Positions 45,106-54,600 of a stretch of DNA of 64,000 nt are shown here, piece after piece. Location of the stretch: assembly GCF_026712205.1 (NCBI RefSeq), contig NZ_JAPPUW010000019.1:1-64000 (forward strand). Direction: 5' to 3'. Position numbers and translations under genes: made by a program. A model generated the notes under the pieces. It was not told the origin of the DNA. It worked only from the letters and a program-made list of their open reading frames with translations, and did no database searches. Position 1 is the first letter of the stretch, and each line of letters starts with the position of its first letter. This stretch comes from Pelomonas aquatica (GTDB lineage Bacteria > Pseudomonadota > Gammaproteobacteria > Burkholderiales > Burkholderiaceae_C).

Positions 45106-45552
45106 ATGCCCAGCTCCTCCGCCAAGAACCAGACCAGCGACATCAAGAACAGCGGCCTCAAGGCGACGTTGCCGCGCATCAAGATCCTCGAGATCTTCCA
45201 GCGCGCCGAGCAGCGCCACATGACGGCCGAGGATGTCTACAAGGCCCTGCTCGGCGAGGGTGCCGACATCGGCCTGGCGACGGTCTACCGCGTGCTGCAG
45301 CAGTTCGAGCAGGCCGGCCTGCTGAGCCGCAACCATTTCGAGACCGGCAAGGCCGTCTACGAGCTCAACGAGGGCCGCCACCACGACCACCTCGTCTGCC
45401 TGACCTGCGGCAAGGTCGAGGAGTTCTTCGACGCCGGCATCGAGGAGCGCCAGCATGCGATCGCGCGCGAGCGCGGCTTCCAGCTGCAGGAGCACTCGCT
45501 GGCGCTCTACGCCAGCTGCGTGAAGGCGGACTGCCCGAACCGGGGCAGCTAG
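45106..45552 (+). CDS. fur: Ferric uptake regulator
   Basis: A 148-residue protein with the winged-helix part [20 protein letters not shown] and [20 protein letters not shown]. The dimerisation and metal part has [18 protein letters not shown] and a late cysteine pair CVKADC. The metal-binding histidines and the CxxC are intact. It is the global iron repressor. It is divergent from bamE. Its last four bases overlap the convergent hypothetical gene. Confidence 0.95.
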   Translation: MPSSSAKNQTSDIKNSGLKATLPRIKILEIFQRAEQRHMTAEDVYKALLGEGADIGLATVYRVLQQFEQAGLLSRNHFETGKAVYELNEGRHHDHLVCLTCGKVEEFFDAGIEERQHAIARERGFQLQEHSLALYASCVKADCPNRGS

Positions 45553-46148
45553 CGCCTGACGTAGCGCGTCGCCGTCAGCGCGTCCGACACCACGCTGCTC
45601 TTGTTGTCCACATAGCCCCAGCCGCGCATCGCCGTGCGCACCTCGGCCTCCGACGGGAATGCGCCCGGGCCCTTGGCATGCACGACCCAGACGGTCTTGC
45701 AGATCATCGTCGCGTGGAACTCGGCCATGCGCTCCAGCTCGCCCGGCTTGCTGATGACGGCCACCAGCATGCGCGCCGTCTTGACATTGCCCGTCAGCCC
45801 CTGGGACAGCGCCTCGGCGAGGGCCGGGTCCAGCGTGCCGACGGTGGGGCCGATCAGCAGCGCCGGGTTCGCGGCGCTGACGCCGAGCCTGGCGGCCAGC
45901 GTGGGCGGCGGGGTCTGCAGCTTCTTCAGCCAGCGCTCGCCCTCCTTCGCGCCCAGCTCAAGGGCGACGGCCTCGCCGTCCGCGTCGAAGCACAGCGCCT
46001 CGCCGTCCAGGCGCAGCTTCTGCAGCGCGGCGACGGCCCAGCGGCGCCTGAGCGCGCCGCGCAGCACGATGGCGGTCGATTCGAGCAGGGCGGTGGCCTC
46101 GGCGGTTTCCTGCCCGACGCGGGCGGTGCAAAGGGCTTCACGTCCCAT
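45549..46148 (-). CDS. Conserved hypothetical protein
   Basis: A 199-residue soluble protein without a signal peptide. It opens with an N-terminal helical stretch ([40 protein letters not shown]). A central part has [20 protein letters not shown] and a C-terminal part has [20 protein letters not shown] and [17 protein letters not shown] do not recognise a family with confidence. It follows the rhombosortase gene with an 11-base overlap, implying co-translation. Confidence 0.7.
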   Translation of the reverse strand: MGREALCTARVGQETAEATALLESTAIVLRGALRRRWAVAALQKLRLDGEALCFDADGEAVALELGAKEGERWLKKLQTPPPTLAARLGVSAANPALLIGPTVGTLDPALAEALSQGLTGNVKTARMLVAVISKPGELERMAEFHATMICKTVWVVHAKGPGAFPSEAEVRTAMRGWGYVDNKSSVVSDALTATRYVRR

Positions 46149-46728
46149 GCGGGCTCCTGGTTGGTCTTTCGAGGGCGCACATTGTCAGCGCCCAGGCGAT
46201 GGCGCCCGACAGCGCGCCGCTCAGATGGGCGAAGGGCGCGACCGGGAAGTCGAAATCGGGTGTCGCGCGCAGCACCGGGCCGAGCGGGTGTTCGAGCACG
46301 AGCTTGGCGGCGAGGCCGACCAGGATGCCGGCACCGATCCAGCGTTCGCGGCCGCCGCGCATCAGCAGCGTCGGCGCCGCGATGGCGACCAGCGCATGCA
46401 GCACGCCGGACAGGCCGGCATAGTGCAGCAACTCGGGCCGCAGCAGCAGGCCGAGCTGGGTCAGCGGCAGCGCGACGAGGCCGGCCGCGACCGCCCGCCC
46501 GCCGAGCGCGGCGCGCCAGCCCAGCAGCGCGATGACGGCGCAGCCCGCCAGGTTGGCGCCCAGGTGGAGGGGCGTCCAGTGCACGAAGGCGGCCGTGACG
46601 GCGCGCCAGGGCTGGGCCGCGACCAGCGCGGGCTGCCAGTCGAGCCATTCGCGGGGCAGCGGCCAGGCCAGCAGGGCCAGGGCGGCAAGCGCGGCGCACA
46701 GGGCCGGCCAGCGGAAAGGGCGTGTCAT
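46138..46728 (-). CDS. Rhombosortase (rhomboid-family serine protease)
   Basis: A 196-residue protein with about six membrane helices. The rhomboid N-terminal HLGANLAGC segment, the catalytic serine in HYAGLSGVLHALV and the catalytic histidine in APFAHLSGALSGA are visible. Small rhomboids of this pattern are rhombosortases that process GlyGly-CTERM proteins in the envelope. No GlyGly-CTERM substrate is encoded in this window. It overlaps the following hypothetical gene by 11 bases. Confidence 0.82.
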   Translation of the reverse strand: MTRPFRWPALCAALAALALLAWPLPREWLDWQPALVAAQPWRAVTAAFVHWTPLHLGANLAGCAVIALLGWRAALGGRAVAAGLVALPLTQLGLLLRPELLHYAGLSGVLHALVAIAAPTLLMRGGRERWIGAGILVGLAAKLVLEHPLGPVLRATPDFDFPVAPFAHLSGALSGAIAWALTMCALERPTRSPHGT

Positions 46729-46860
46729 CGGTGGGACTGGGTTGTCGAGGGTGGCAGTTTGGCATCGGCCTCCCCGGGCCGGCGCGGCGCGGGTACGCTC
46801 TCGCCTTTGCGCGGGGCCGGCCGGTTCGGCGCTTTCGTGAACACCGTCCCACCCCGGCCC

Positions 46861-48012
46861 ATGAGCGACCTCCCCGGCGACACCGAATTCGCGCCCGACG
46901 ACCGCACCACCATCATGAAGACGGTGGCCCGGCCCCGCCCGCCGGCGGGCGACGCGCGCGAGCACTATCTGGTGCAGCTGGATGGCAGCGAGCCCGGGCG
47001 GCGCATCCTGTTCGGCCGCCAGCCGCTGCGCCTGGGCCGGCGCGCGCCGGCGGAGGTGCTGCTGTCCGATGGCGAGGTGTCGGGCCTGCATTGCGAGGTG
47101 GTGGCGCGCGGCTCGGTCGGCGATGCGCTGGTGACCGACCTGGGCTCCACCAACGGCACCTTCGTCAACGGCCGGCGCGTGCAGGGCAGCGTGCGGCTGA
47201 CGCAGGGCATGCGCCTGCAGCTGGGCCGCCAGGTGTTCGTGCACGAGTTCCGCACGCCGGCCGAGGTGGCCCATGCGGAGGAACTGGCCCACGACCTGGA
47301 GAAGGCCGGCCGCTATGTGCAGTCGCTGCTGCCCGTGCGGCTGCTGCAGGGCGCCATCCTGACCGACTGGTGCTTCCAGCCGTCCACCGCGCTCGGCGGC
47401 GATGCCTTCGGCCACTTCATGCTGGACGAGCACCGCTTCGCCTGCTACCTGATCGACGTGTCCGGCCATGGCGCCGGCGCGGCCATGCACAGCGTGTCGG
47501 TCATGAACGTGCTGCGCCAGCGCGTGCTGCCCGGCACCGACTTCGCCGACCCGGCCCAGGTGCTGCGGCAGCTGAACGCGATGTTCCAGATGGACGCCCA
47601 CGACGGCCTGGTGTTCTCGATCTGGTACGGCGTGTTCGACCGCCGCGACCGCCGGCTGCGCTATGCCTCCGGCGGTCACCACCCGGCCTTCCTGGAGGCG
47701 CCCGGCGCGGCCGCGCTGGCGTCGCTGCGGACGCGCAGCCTCATCATCGGCGCGATGCCCGATGCCGGCTACGTGGCGGCCGTGGCCGAGGTGCCGGCGG
47801 GCGCGCGGCTCTTCCTGTTCAGCGACGGCGTGTTCGAGCTGCATGCCCGCGACGGCAGCGCCTGGGCGCTGGCCGACCTGCTGCCCTGGCTGGGCCGCGT
47901 GCCGCCGGGCGACGGGGCACCCGCCCACTGGCTGCAGCGCGCCGTGCTGGAGCAGGCCCGGCCGGGCCCGCTGGACGACGACTTCTCGCTGTTGGCCGTC
48001 ACATTCCTGTAG
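46861..48012 (+). CDS. FHA domain / SpoIIE-type PP2C phosphatase
   Basis: A 383-residue cytoplasmic protein. An FHA domain at about residues 45-135 contains LRLGRRAPAEVLLSDGEVSG, LHCEVVARG and TDLGSTNGTFVNGRRV. A PP2C/SpoIIE domain from about 165 carries DWCFQPSTALGGDAFGHFML, YLIDVSGHGAGAAM and PLDDDFSLLAVTFL, with metal-binding aspartates in place. The N-terminus has a DDRTTIMKTV motif that could be a phosphothreonine ligand for an FHA domain. It is followed by STAS and HATPase genes, giving a complete partner-switch (Rsb-like) set. Confidence 0.9.
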   Translation: MSDLPGDTEFAPDDRTTIMKTVARPRPPAGDAREHYLVQLDGSEPGRRILFGRQPLRLGRRAPAEVLLSDGEVSGLHCEVVARGSVGDALVTDLGSTNGTFVNGRRVQGSVRLTQGMRLQLGRQVFVHEFRTPAEVAHAEELAHDLEKAGRYVQSLLPVRLLQGAILTDWCFQPSTALGGDAFGHFMLDEHRFACYLIDVSGHGAGAAMHSVSVMNVLRQRVLPGTDFADPAQVLRQLNAMFQMDAHDGLVFSIWYGVFDRRDRRLRYASGGHHPAFLEAPGAAALASLRTRSLIIGAMPDAGYVAAVAEVPAGARLFLFSDGVFELHARDGSAWALADLLPWLGRVPPGDGAPAHWLQRAVLEQARPGPLDDDFSLLAVTFL

Positions 48013-48056
48013 TGCGGCCCGGTTAGAAGGAAAGATTGATCTCGCGAGGCCTGCCC

Positions 48057-48401
48057 ATGGAAATCGAAGTCACAACGCTGGACCCCACCGTCAACTGCCT
48101 GCGCCTGCAGGGCCGGCTGGACGCGGTCGCCGTGGACCGCATCGAGGTCAGGCTCAATGCCGTCGCCGTGGCGCCCGGCCACGACCTGCTGGTGGACCTG
48201 AGCGCCGTGGACTTCCTGGCCTCGCTGGGCATCCGCATGCTGATCACCGCGGCGCGCTCGCTGAAGGCCAAGGGCGCCCGCATGGTGCTGTTCGGCGCCC
48301 AGCCGCTGGTGCACGAGGTGCTGGAGCATGTGGCCATCGACCAGATCATCCCGGTCGTGGCCGACCAGGCCCAGGCCCGCGCGCTGCTGGCCACCGACTG
48401 A
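48057..48401 (+). CDS. STAS domain anti-anti-sigma factor
   Basis: A 114-residue single STAS domain: VNCLRLQGRLDAVAVDRI, HDLLVDLSAVDFLASLGIRM and VLFGAQPLVHEVLEHVAI. The phosphorylatable serine would be in the DFLASLGIRM segment, at the family position. It is probably dephosphorylated by the FHA-PP2C upstream and phosphorylated by the HATPase protein downstream. The start at 48057 is chosen over an earlier ATG because of spacing to a GAGG motif. Confidence 0.9.
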   Translation: MEIEVTTLDPTVNCLRLQGRLDAVAVDRIEVRLNAVAVAPGHDLLVDLSAVDFLASLGIRMLITAARSLKAKGARMVLFGAQPLVHEVLEHVAIDQIIPVVADQAQARALLATD

Positions 48402-48414
48402 ATCGCCATTGCCA

Positions 48415-48873
48415 ATGACGACGCGGGGCGCCACCGCCGCCGGGCTGCCGCCCGGCCCGCCCGCGCTGTCGCTGCTGCTGCGCTGCGAGCTGGCCTCCTG
48501 CGCGGTCGCCCACGAGGCGCTGCAGCGGCTGCTGGCGCCCCACCAGCCCTCGGCCCGGGCCAGCTTCGGGCTGGACGTGGTGCTGGAGGAGCTGCTGATG
48601 AACCAGATCCTGCATGCCCACCCGGCCGCGGTCGAGCCCGCGTCGGTGGCCCTGCAGGCCTGGGTGGCCGACGACGCGCTGGTGCTGCGGCTGGCCGACC
48701 GGGGCATCGCCTTCGACCCGCTGTCGCGCCCCGCGCCGGTCAAGCCGGCCAGCCTGGACGAGGCCAGGCCGGGTGGCCTGGGCATCCATCTGCTGCGGCG
48801 TTATGCCAGCGCGCTGGCCTACCAGCGCGTCGGCGGCGAGAACCAGCTGACCATCGTGCTGGCGCTGCGCTGA
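48415..48873 (+). CDS. HATPase-type serine kinase / anti-sigma factor
   Basis: 152 residues of the HATPase_c_2 (RsbW-like) family. ASFGLDVVLEELLMNQILHA corresponds to the N-box and LRLADRGIAFDP to the G1 box. The later GGLGIHLLRRYASALAYQRV is the G2 box. ATP-binding residues are present. It starts 13 bases after the STAS gene stop. The regulated sigma factor or other target is not encoded nearby. Confidence 0.88.
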   Translation: MTTRGATAAGLPPGPPALSLLLRCELASCAVAHEALQRLLAPHQPSARASFGLDVVLEELLMNQILHAHPAAVEPASVALQAWVADDALVLRLADRGIAFDPLSRPAPVKPASLDEARPGGLGIHLLRRYASALAYQRVGGENQLTIVLALR

Positions 48874-48889
48874 ACGCGACCGCCGCAGA

Positions 48890-51610
48890 TCAAGCGAACA
48901 CGGCCCGCCACAGCGCGCGCACGGCGTCGCGGTGCGGGGCCAGCGGCGCGGCGGCCTGCTCGTCCAGCGCGGTGGACTGCTCGTCCAGCCTGGCCTTGTG
49001 CTGCACGCGGCGCAGCTCGCGGTAGGCATTGGCCGCGCCGACGCCCACGCCGGCCGGCAGCAGGCCGACGGCCTCGCAGCGCTGCAGCAGCGCGATATTG
49101 CCGAGGTTGTCCAGCAGCTCGGGGTGGTCGGCGCCATTGGCCAGCACCAGGGTCTGCAGCGCGAACTCGGCGTCCATCATGCCGCCCTCGCTGTGCTTCA
49201 CGTCGAAGAGGCCCTCGCGCACCGGCCGCGCGGCGCGCACCTTCTCGCGCATGGCCCGCACCTCGCGCCCGAGGGCCTCGGCGTCGCGCGGCGCCGTCAG
49301 CACCTGGCGGCGCACGGCCTCGCAGTGCTCGGCCAGGTCGGCGTCGCCCGCGCAGAAGCGCGCCCGCGTGATGGCTTGGTGCTCCCAGGTCCAGGCGGTG
49401 TTGCTGCCCCGGCCGGTCTGGTAGGCCTCGAAGTGGGCCAGCGACGTGACCAGCAGGCCCGAGTTGCCGTTGGGCCGCAGCGCGGTGTCGATGTCGAAAA
49501 GCTCGCCGGCCGCGGTGCGCAGCGTCAGCCAGGTGATGAGGCGGCGCACGAAGGCGCCGTAGATCTCGGCCGCGTTCTCGTCCTCGTCGTCGAAGACAAA
49601 GACGACGTCCAGGTCGCCGCCATAGCCCAGCTCCTTGCCGCCCAGCTTGCCGTAGGCGATGACGGCCAGGCGCGGCTCGGCGCGGTGGGCCTTGCCGAAG
49701 CGGGCCCAGGCCCACTGGATGGCGACCTGCAGCACGGCGTCGGCCAGCAGGCTCAGGTCGTCGGCCACCTGCTCGACCGTGATGCGGCCCTCGACGTCGC
49801 GCACCAGCGTGCGGAAGACCTCGGCATGGTGGGCGCGGCGCAGCGTGTCCAGCAGCGCCTCCTCGTCGGCCTCGCCGCTGCGCGCCCAGCCGCGTTCGCG
49901 ATCCTGCAGGTCGGCGATGAAGGCCGCGCGGTCGAAGCGGGCCGTCAGCAGCAGCGGGTCGGCCAGCTCGTCGATGACGCCGGGGTGCTGCATCAGATAG
50001 CGCATCGGCCAGCGCGCCAGGTCCAGCAGGCGCAGCAGGCGCTGCTGCACGGCGGGGCGCTCGACGAGCAGCGCGAGATAGCTCTCGCGGCGCAGCAGCG
50101 GCTCGACCCAGTCGACGAAGCGCAGCGCGGCGTCCAGCGAGCACTCGCCGGCCGTCACGGCCTGGGCGGCGCGGTGGAAGAGCTTGGCCAGGCGCTGGCG
50201 CGATTCCTCGCGCAGGCCCTGCACGCGCGGCGTCTCGGCCAGCGCGCGCACGGCCGCGGCCAGCTGCGGCGGCAGCCCGTTCAGGAAATCCTCGCCGTCG
50301 ACGGCCGGCTTCGGCCCGCCGCACTGGCCACCTCTGCAGCCGCCGGACTGCTGGGGCGTGCCGTGCAGCAGCGCGTCGAATTCGGTGGCGACAAGCTCGC
50401 GCACCTCGCCGAGTTTTTCGAACAGCTCGCAGGCCTCGCGGCTGCACTGCATGCCCAGCGACGCGGCGATCCAGGCCAGGTCGGCGTCGGCCTGCGGCAG
50501 GCAATGGGTCTGCTGGTCATCCAGGAACTGGATGCGGTGCTCGACGCGGCGCAGGAAGACATAGGCGTCGGCCAGGCGCTGCGCCGTGTCGGGCTTCATC
50601 AGCCCGCCGGCCGCGAGCTGGGCCAGGGCCTTGACGGTGGAGCGGGTGCGGATCTCGGGGAACTGGCCGCCGCGCACGACCTGCAGCAGCTGCACGATGA
50701 ACTCGATCTCGCGGATGCCGCCGCGCGACAGCTTCACGTCGTTGGCGCGCTCGGGCCGGCCGGCCGCGCGGGCCTTGGCCTCGCTGCGGATCTTGCCGTG
50801 CAGCTGGCGCAGGCTCTCGAAGACGCCGTAGTCCAGATAGCGCCGGTAGACGAAGGGCGTGACGAGGTGGCGCAGCTGCAGCGTGCGCGGGTCGCCCGGC
50901 GCGCCGGGGCCCGACAGCGGCGCGACGGCGCGGCTCTTCAGCCACGCGAAGCGCTCCCACTCGCGGCCCTGCACGAAGAAGTATTCCTCCAGCATGGCCA
51001 GGCTGACGACCGGCGGGCCGCTCTTGCCGTTGGGCCGCAGCGCCAGGTCGACGCGGAAGACCTGGCCGTCGTCGGTCACGTCGCCGATCAGCGCGTAGAG
51101 CCGCCTGGCGACGGACGAAAAATATTCGTGCGCCGTGACCGGCCGCGAGCCGTGCGTGGCGCCATCGTCCTCGTAGACGTAGATGAGGTCGATGTCGGAC
51201 GACACATTGAGCTCGCGCGCGCCAAGCTTGCCCATGCCCAGCACCCAGAACGCGATGTCCTGGCCGTCGGCCGTGCGCGGCTCGCCGTGGATCGCGTCCA
51301 GCTCGGCGCGGGCCGCGCGCAGCGCGATGTCCAGCGTGACCTCGGCCAGATGGGTCATCGCCAGCGTGACATCGGTCACGCTGGCGCCCTGCTCGATGTC
51401 CAGCACCGCCAGCCGCTCCAGCACCAGATGGCGGGCCACGCGCAGCGTGCTGGCCAGCGGTCGGTCCGCGGCCAGCGTGTCGATCAGCGCCGCGACGGCG
51501 GCGCGGTCGGGCAGGCCGGGCGGCAGCAGCGCCAGCTCGGCGCCGTAGCGGCGGCGCACGCGCTGCACATAGCGGCTGTGTTCAGCAACGACGGGAAACA
51601 GTGCGCTCAT
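48890..51610 (-). CDS. glnE: Bifunctional glutamine-synthetase adenylyltransferase/deadenylase
   Basis: A 906-residue enzyme that attaches AMP to, or removes it from, glutamine synthetase, in response to PII protein. The N-terminal deadenylylase half contains GMGKLGARELNVSSDIDLIY, a GxD-type nucleotidyltransferase motif. The C-terminal adenylylase half contains AYGKLGGKELGYGGDLDVVF. Both acidic pairs are intact. The length is slightly below the E. coli enzyme (946 residues), mainly at the N-terminus. Its start lies 37 bases from that of the divergent yhdP, so both promoters must overlap coding DNA. Confidence 0.93.
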   Translation of the reverse strand: MSALFPVVAEHSRYVQRVRRRYGAELALLPPGLPDRAAVAALIDTLAADRPLASTLRVARHLVLERLAVLDIEQGASVTDVTLAMTHLAEVTLDIALRAARAELDAIHGEPRTADGQDIAFWVLGMGKLGARELNVSSDIDLIYVYEDDGATHGSRPVTAHEYFSSVARRLYALIGDVTDDGQVFRVDLALRPNGKSGPPVVSLAMLEEYFFVQGREWERFAWLKSRAVAPLSGPGAPGDPRTLQLRHLVTPFVYRRYLDYGVFESLRQLHGKIRSEAKARAAGRPERANDVKLSRGGIREIEFIVQLLQVVRGGQFPEIRTRSTVKALAQLAAGGLMKPDTAQRLADAYVFLRRVEHRIQFLDDQQTHCLPQADADLAWIAASLGMQCSREACELFEKLGEVRELVATEFDALLHGTPQQSGGCRGGQCGGPKPAVDGEDFLNGLPPQLAAAVRALAETPRVQGLREESRQRLAKLFHRAAQAVTAGECSLDAALRFVDWVEPLLRRESYLALLVERPAVQQRLLRLLDLARWPMRYLMQHPGVIDELADPLLLTARFDRAAFIADLQDRERGWARSGEADEEALLDTLRRAHHAEVFRTLVRDVEGRITVEQVADDLSLLADAVLQVAIQWAWARFGKAHRAEPRLAVIAYGKLGGKELGYGGDLDVVFVFDDEDENAAEIYGAFVRRLITWLTLRTAAGELFDIDTALRPNGNSGLLVTSLAHFEAYQTGRGSNTAWTWEHQAITRARFCAGDADLAEHCEAVRRQVLTAPRDAEALGREVRAMREKVRAARPVREGLFDVKHSEGGMMDAEFALQTLVLANGADHPELLDNLGNIALLQRCEAVGLLPAGVGVGAANAYRELRRVQHKARLDEQSTALDEQAAAPLAPHRDAVRALWRAVFA

Positions 51611-51647
51611 GACCCTGTGCTAGATTGCCTGCCGGCCGGTTTTCAGC

Positions 51648-54600
51648 GTGCCCAAAGACAACGTGTCTGACTTCTTCTCGGCCGCCCTCCATCACTGCTC
51701 CCGCGCCGCCGGCTGGCCCCTGCGCCTGTGCTGGCACGGCCTGCGTTGGCTGCTGCTGCTGCTGGCCCTGCTGTGGGCGGTGGGGGTGGTGGCCTGGAGC
51801 GTGTTGCACTGGGCCATTCTCCCGCACGCCAATGACTGGCGCCCCTGGCTGGAAAAGGAAGCCTCAAAGGCTCTGGGGGTAGAGCTGCGCATCGGCCGCA
51901 TCACGGTCGAATCGGGCGGCTGGATGCCGCGCATGGAGCTGGGCGAGGTGCGCGTGCTGGACGCCGCCGGCCGCCCGGCGCTGCAGCTGCCGCGCGTGGC
52001 GGCCGTGCTGTCGGCCCAGTCGCTGATCGCGCTGGAGCCGCGCTTCTCCCAGCTTCTCATCGACGCGCCGGAGCTGACCATCCGCCGCGACGCCCAGGGC
52101 CGCATCTTCATCGGCGGCATGGGCCTGGACGCGGCGGAGCATGCCGACACCGGCACCACCGAGGCCGGCCTGGACTGGCTGTTCAGCCAGCCCGAGCTCG
52201 CCATCGTGCACGGCCGCGTGCGCTGGGTGGACGAGAAGCGCGCCGACGCCCGGCCGCTGGAGCTGTCGGAGCTGAACTTCATCCTGCGCAACGGCCTGCG
52301 CCGCCACGCGCTGCGCCTGGACGCCACGCCGCCCCGGGACTGGGGTGAGCGCTTCACGCTGCGCGGGCGCTTCACGCAGAGCCTGCTGAAGCGGCCCGGC
52401 GAGTTCCAGCACTGGAGCGGCCAGCTCTACGCCGACCTGCCGCGCGCCGACCTGAGCCAGCTGCGCCGCCACGTCGACCTGCCCTTCCAGCTCGGCGAGG
52501 GCGACGGCGCCGTGCGCGCCTGGGCCGAGCTGAGGGACGGCCAGCCCACCGGCGCGACGCTGGACCTGGCGCTGCGCTCGGTGCGGCTGAGGCTGCTCGA
52601 ATCCGCGCCCGAGCTGAACCTGGACCACATCGAAGGCCGGCTGGACCTGGCCCGCGCCAAGGACCGCCTGAGCCTGCAGGCCCGGCAGCTCGGCTTCGTC
52701 AGCACGGACCCCAATGGCAGCGGCATCGCCTGGCCGCGTTCGGACTGGGGCGTCAGCCTGCAGCTCGGCAAGGGCGACGCCGTGCTGGGCGGCGAGGTCA
52801 ACGCGCAGCGCCTGGACTTCGCGCTGATGGCGCAGATCGCGCAGCGCCTGCCGCTCGGCGAGCGCGCCCACCAGCTGCTGGCCGAGCTCGACCCCCACGG
52901 CGTACTGACCGCCCTCGCCGGCCAGTGGCAGGGTCCGCTGGACGCGCCGCAGAGCTATCGCGTCAAGGCCCAGCTCGACGGCCTGGCCATCGCGGCCAAG
53001 GCCGCCAGCCAGCCGGACCAGCTCGGCCGTCCCGGCCTGCGCGGCGCCAGCCTGGAACTCGACGCCAGCGAGCGCGGCGGCAGCGCCCGCCTCGCGGTGC
53101 ACCAGGGCGAGGTCGAGCTGCCGGGCCTGTTCGAGGAGCCGGTGCTGCCCATCACCCGGCTCGCCACGCAGATGAGCTGGAAGCTGCCCGCACCCGGCGC
53201 CAGGCCGGGCGGCGAGGTCGAGCTGCGCCTGCGCGACCTGCAGCTGCAGACGCCCGACCTGAGCGGCGACTTCGAGCTGCTGTGGCGGCGCGCGGCCGGC
53301 GCGGCGACGCCCGGCTACCTTGACCTCAGCGGCCGCGCCCAGCGCGCCGAGGCCACCCGCATCGCCCGCTACATCCCGCTGAGCCTGCCCGCCACGCGCA
53401 GCTATGTCTCGCGGGCGGTGCTGGGCGGCGAGGCACGCAACATCAGCGTGCGCCTGAAGGGCGAGCTCAACGACTTCCCGTTCGACGGCCCGCGCGCCAG
53501 CGGCGTCTTCCGCGTGGCCACCCAGGCCCAGGGCGTGCTGCTGGCCTATGTGCCGCCCAGCGACGTGGGCGCGAACTGGCCGGCGATGGAGGGCGTGGAC
53601 GCCGAGCTCGTCTTCGAGCGCGCCGGCATGCAGATCCGCAACGGCCATGCCAAGGTGCTGGGCTACGAGCTGGCCGGCGTGAATGGCGGCATCAAGGATC
53701 TGCACCACGGTCGCGTGCTGGCCCTGGACGGCACCGGCCGCGGTGCCGGCGCCGACCTGCTGCGCTTCGTGCGCGGCTCGCCGCTGGACGAATGGCTGGG
53801 CCACGCCCTCACGACGGCCACGGCCCAGGGCCCGGCCGGGCTGAAGCTGGGCATAGCCATCCCGCTGGACGACGTGAACCAGACGACGCTCAAGGGCCAG
53901 CTGCAGCTCGGCGGCGTGGACCTGAAGCTGCGCCCCGAGCTGCCGGCGCTGGCCGGCGCGCGCGGGCGCATCGACTTCGACCGCAAGGGCCTGCAGCTCA
54001 CCGGCATGACGGCCCGCCTGCTCGGCGGCGACGCCGGCATCGACGGCGGCACGCAGCGCGACGGCAGCCTGCGCTTCGCGGTGCAGGGCCAGGCCACGGC
54101 CGAGGGCCTGCGCCGCGCGCCCGAGCTGGGTGCCGTCGCGCGGCTGGCCCAGGCCGCCAGCGGCCAGGCCGCCTACCGCTTCCAGCTCGCCGTCGGCAAG
54201 GACGGCCAGAGCGAACTCAGTGTGGCCAGCAGCCTGCAGGGCCTGGGCCTGGACCTGCCGGCGCCGGCCCGCAAGGAGGCCGACGCCGCACTGCCGCTGC
54301 GCCTGCTGATGACGCCCACCACCGCGGGCCGCGACGAGATCCGGCTGGAGCTCGGCGCCGGCGCGGCGCCGCTGCTGCAGGCCCAGCTGCAGCGCGACAT
54401 CGCCGGCGCCGGCTCGCATGTGCTGCGCGGCGCGCTGGCCGTGCAGGACCGGCTGCCCGCGCTGCCGGCCAGCGGCGTGCTGCTGCAGGCCAGTGTCGCC
54501 GCGCTGGACCTGGACGCCTGGCAGCAGCGCCTGGGCGCGCTGGGCGGCGGCAGCGGCGCGGGTGGTGACGACGGCGACGCCGCCGGCCTGCTGCCCAGCC

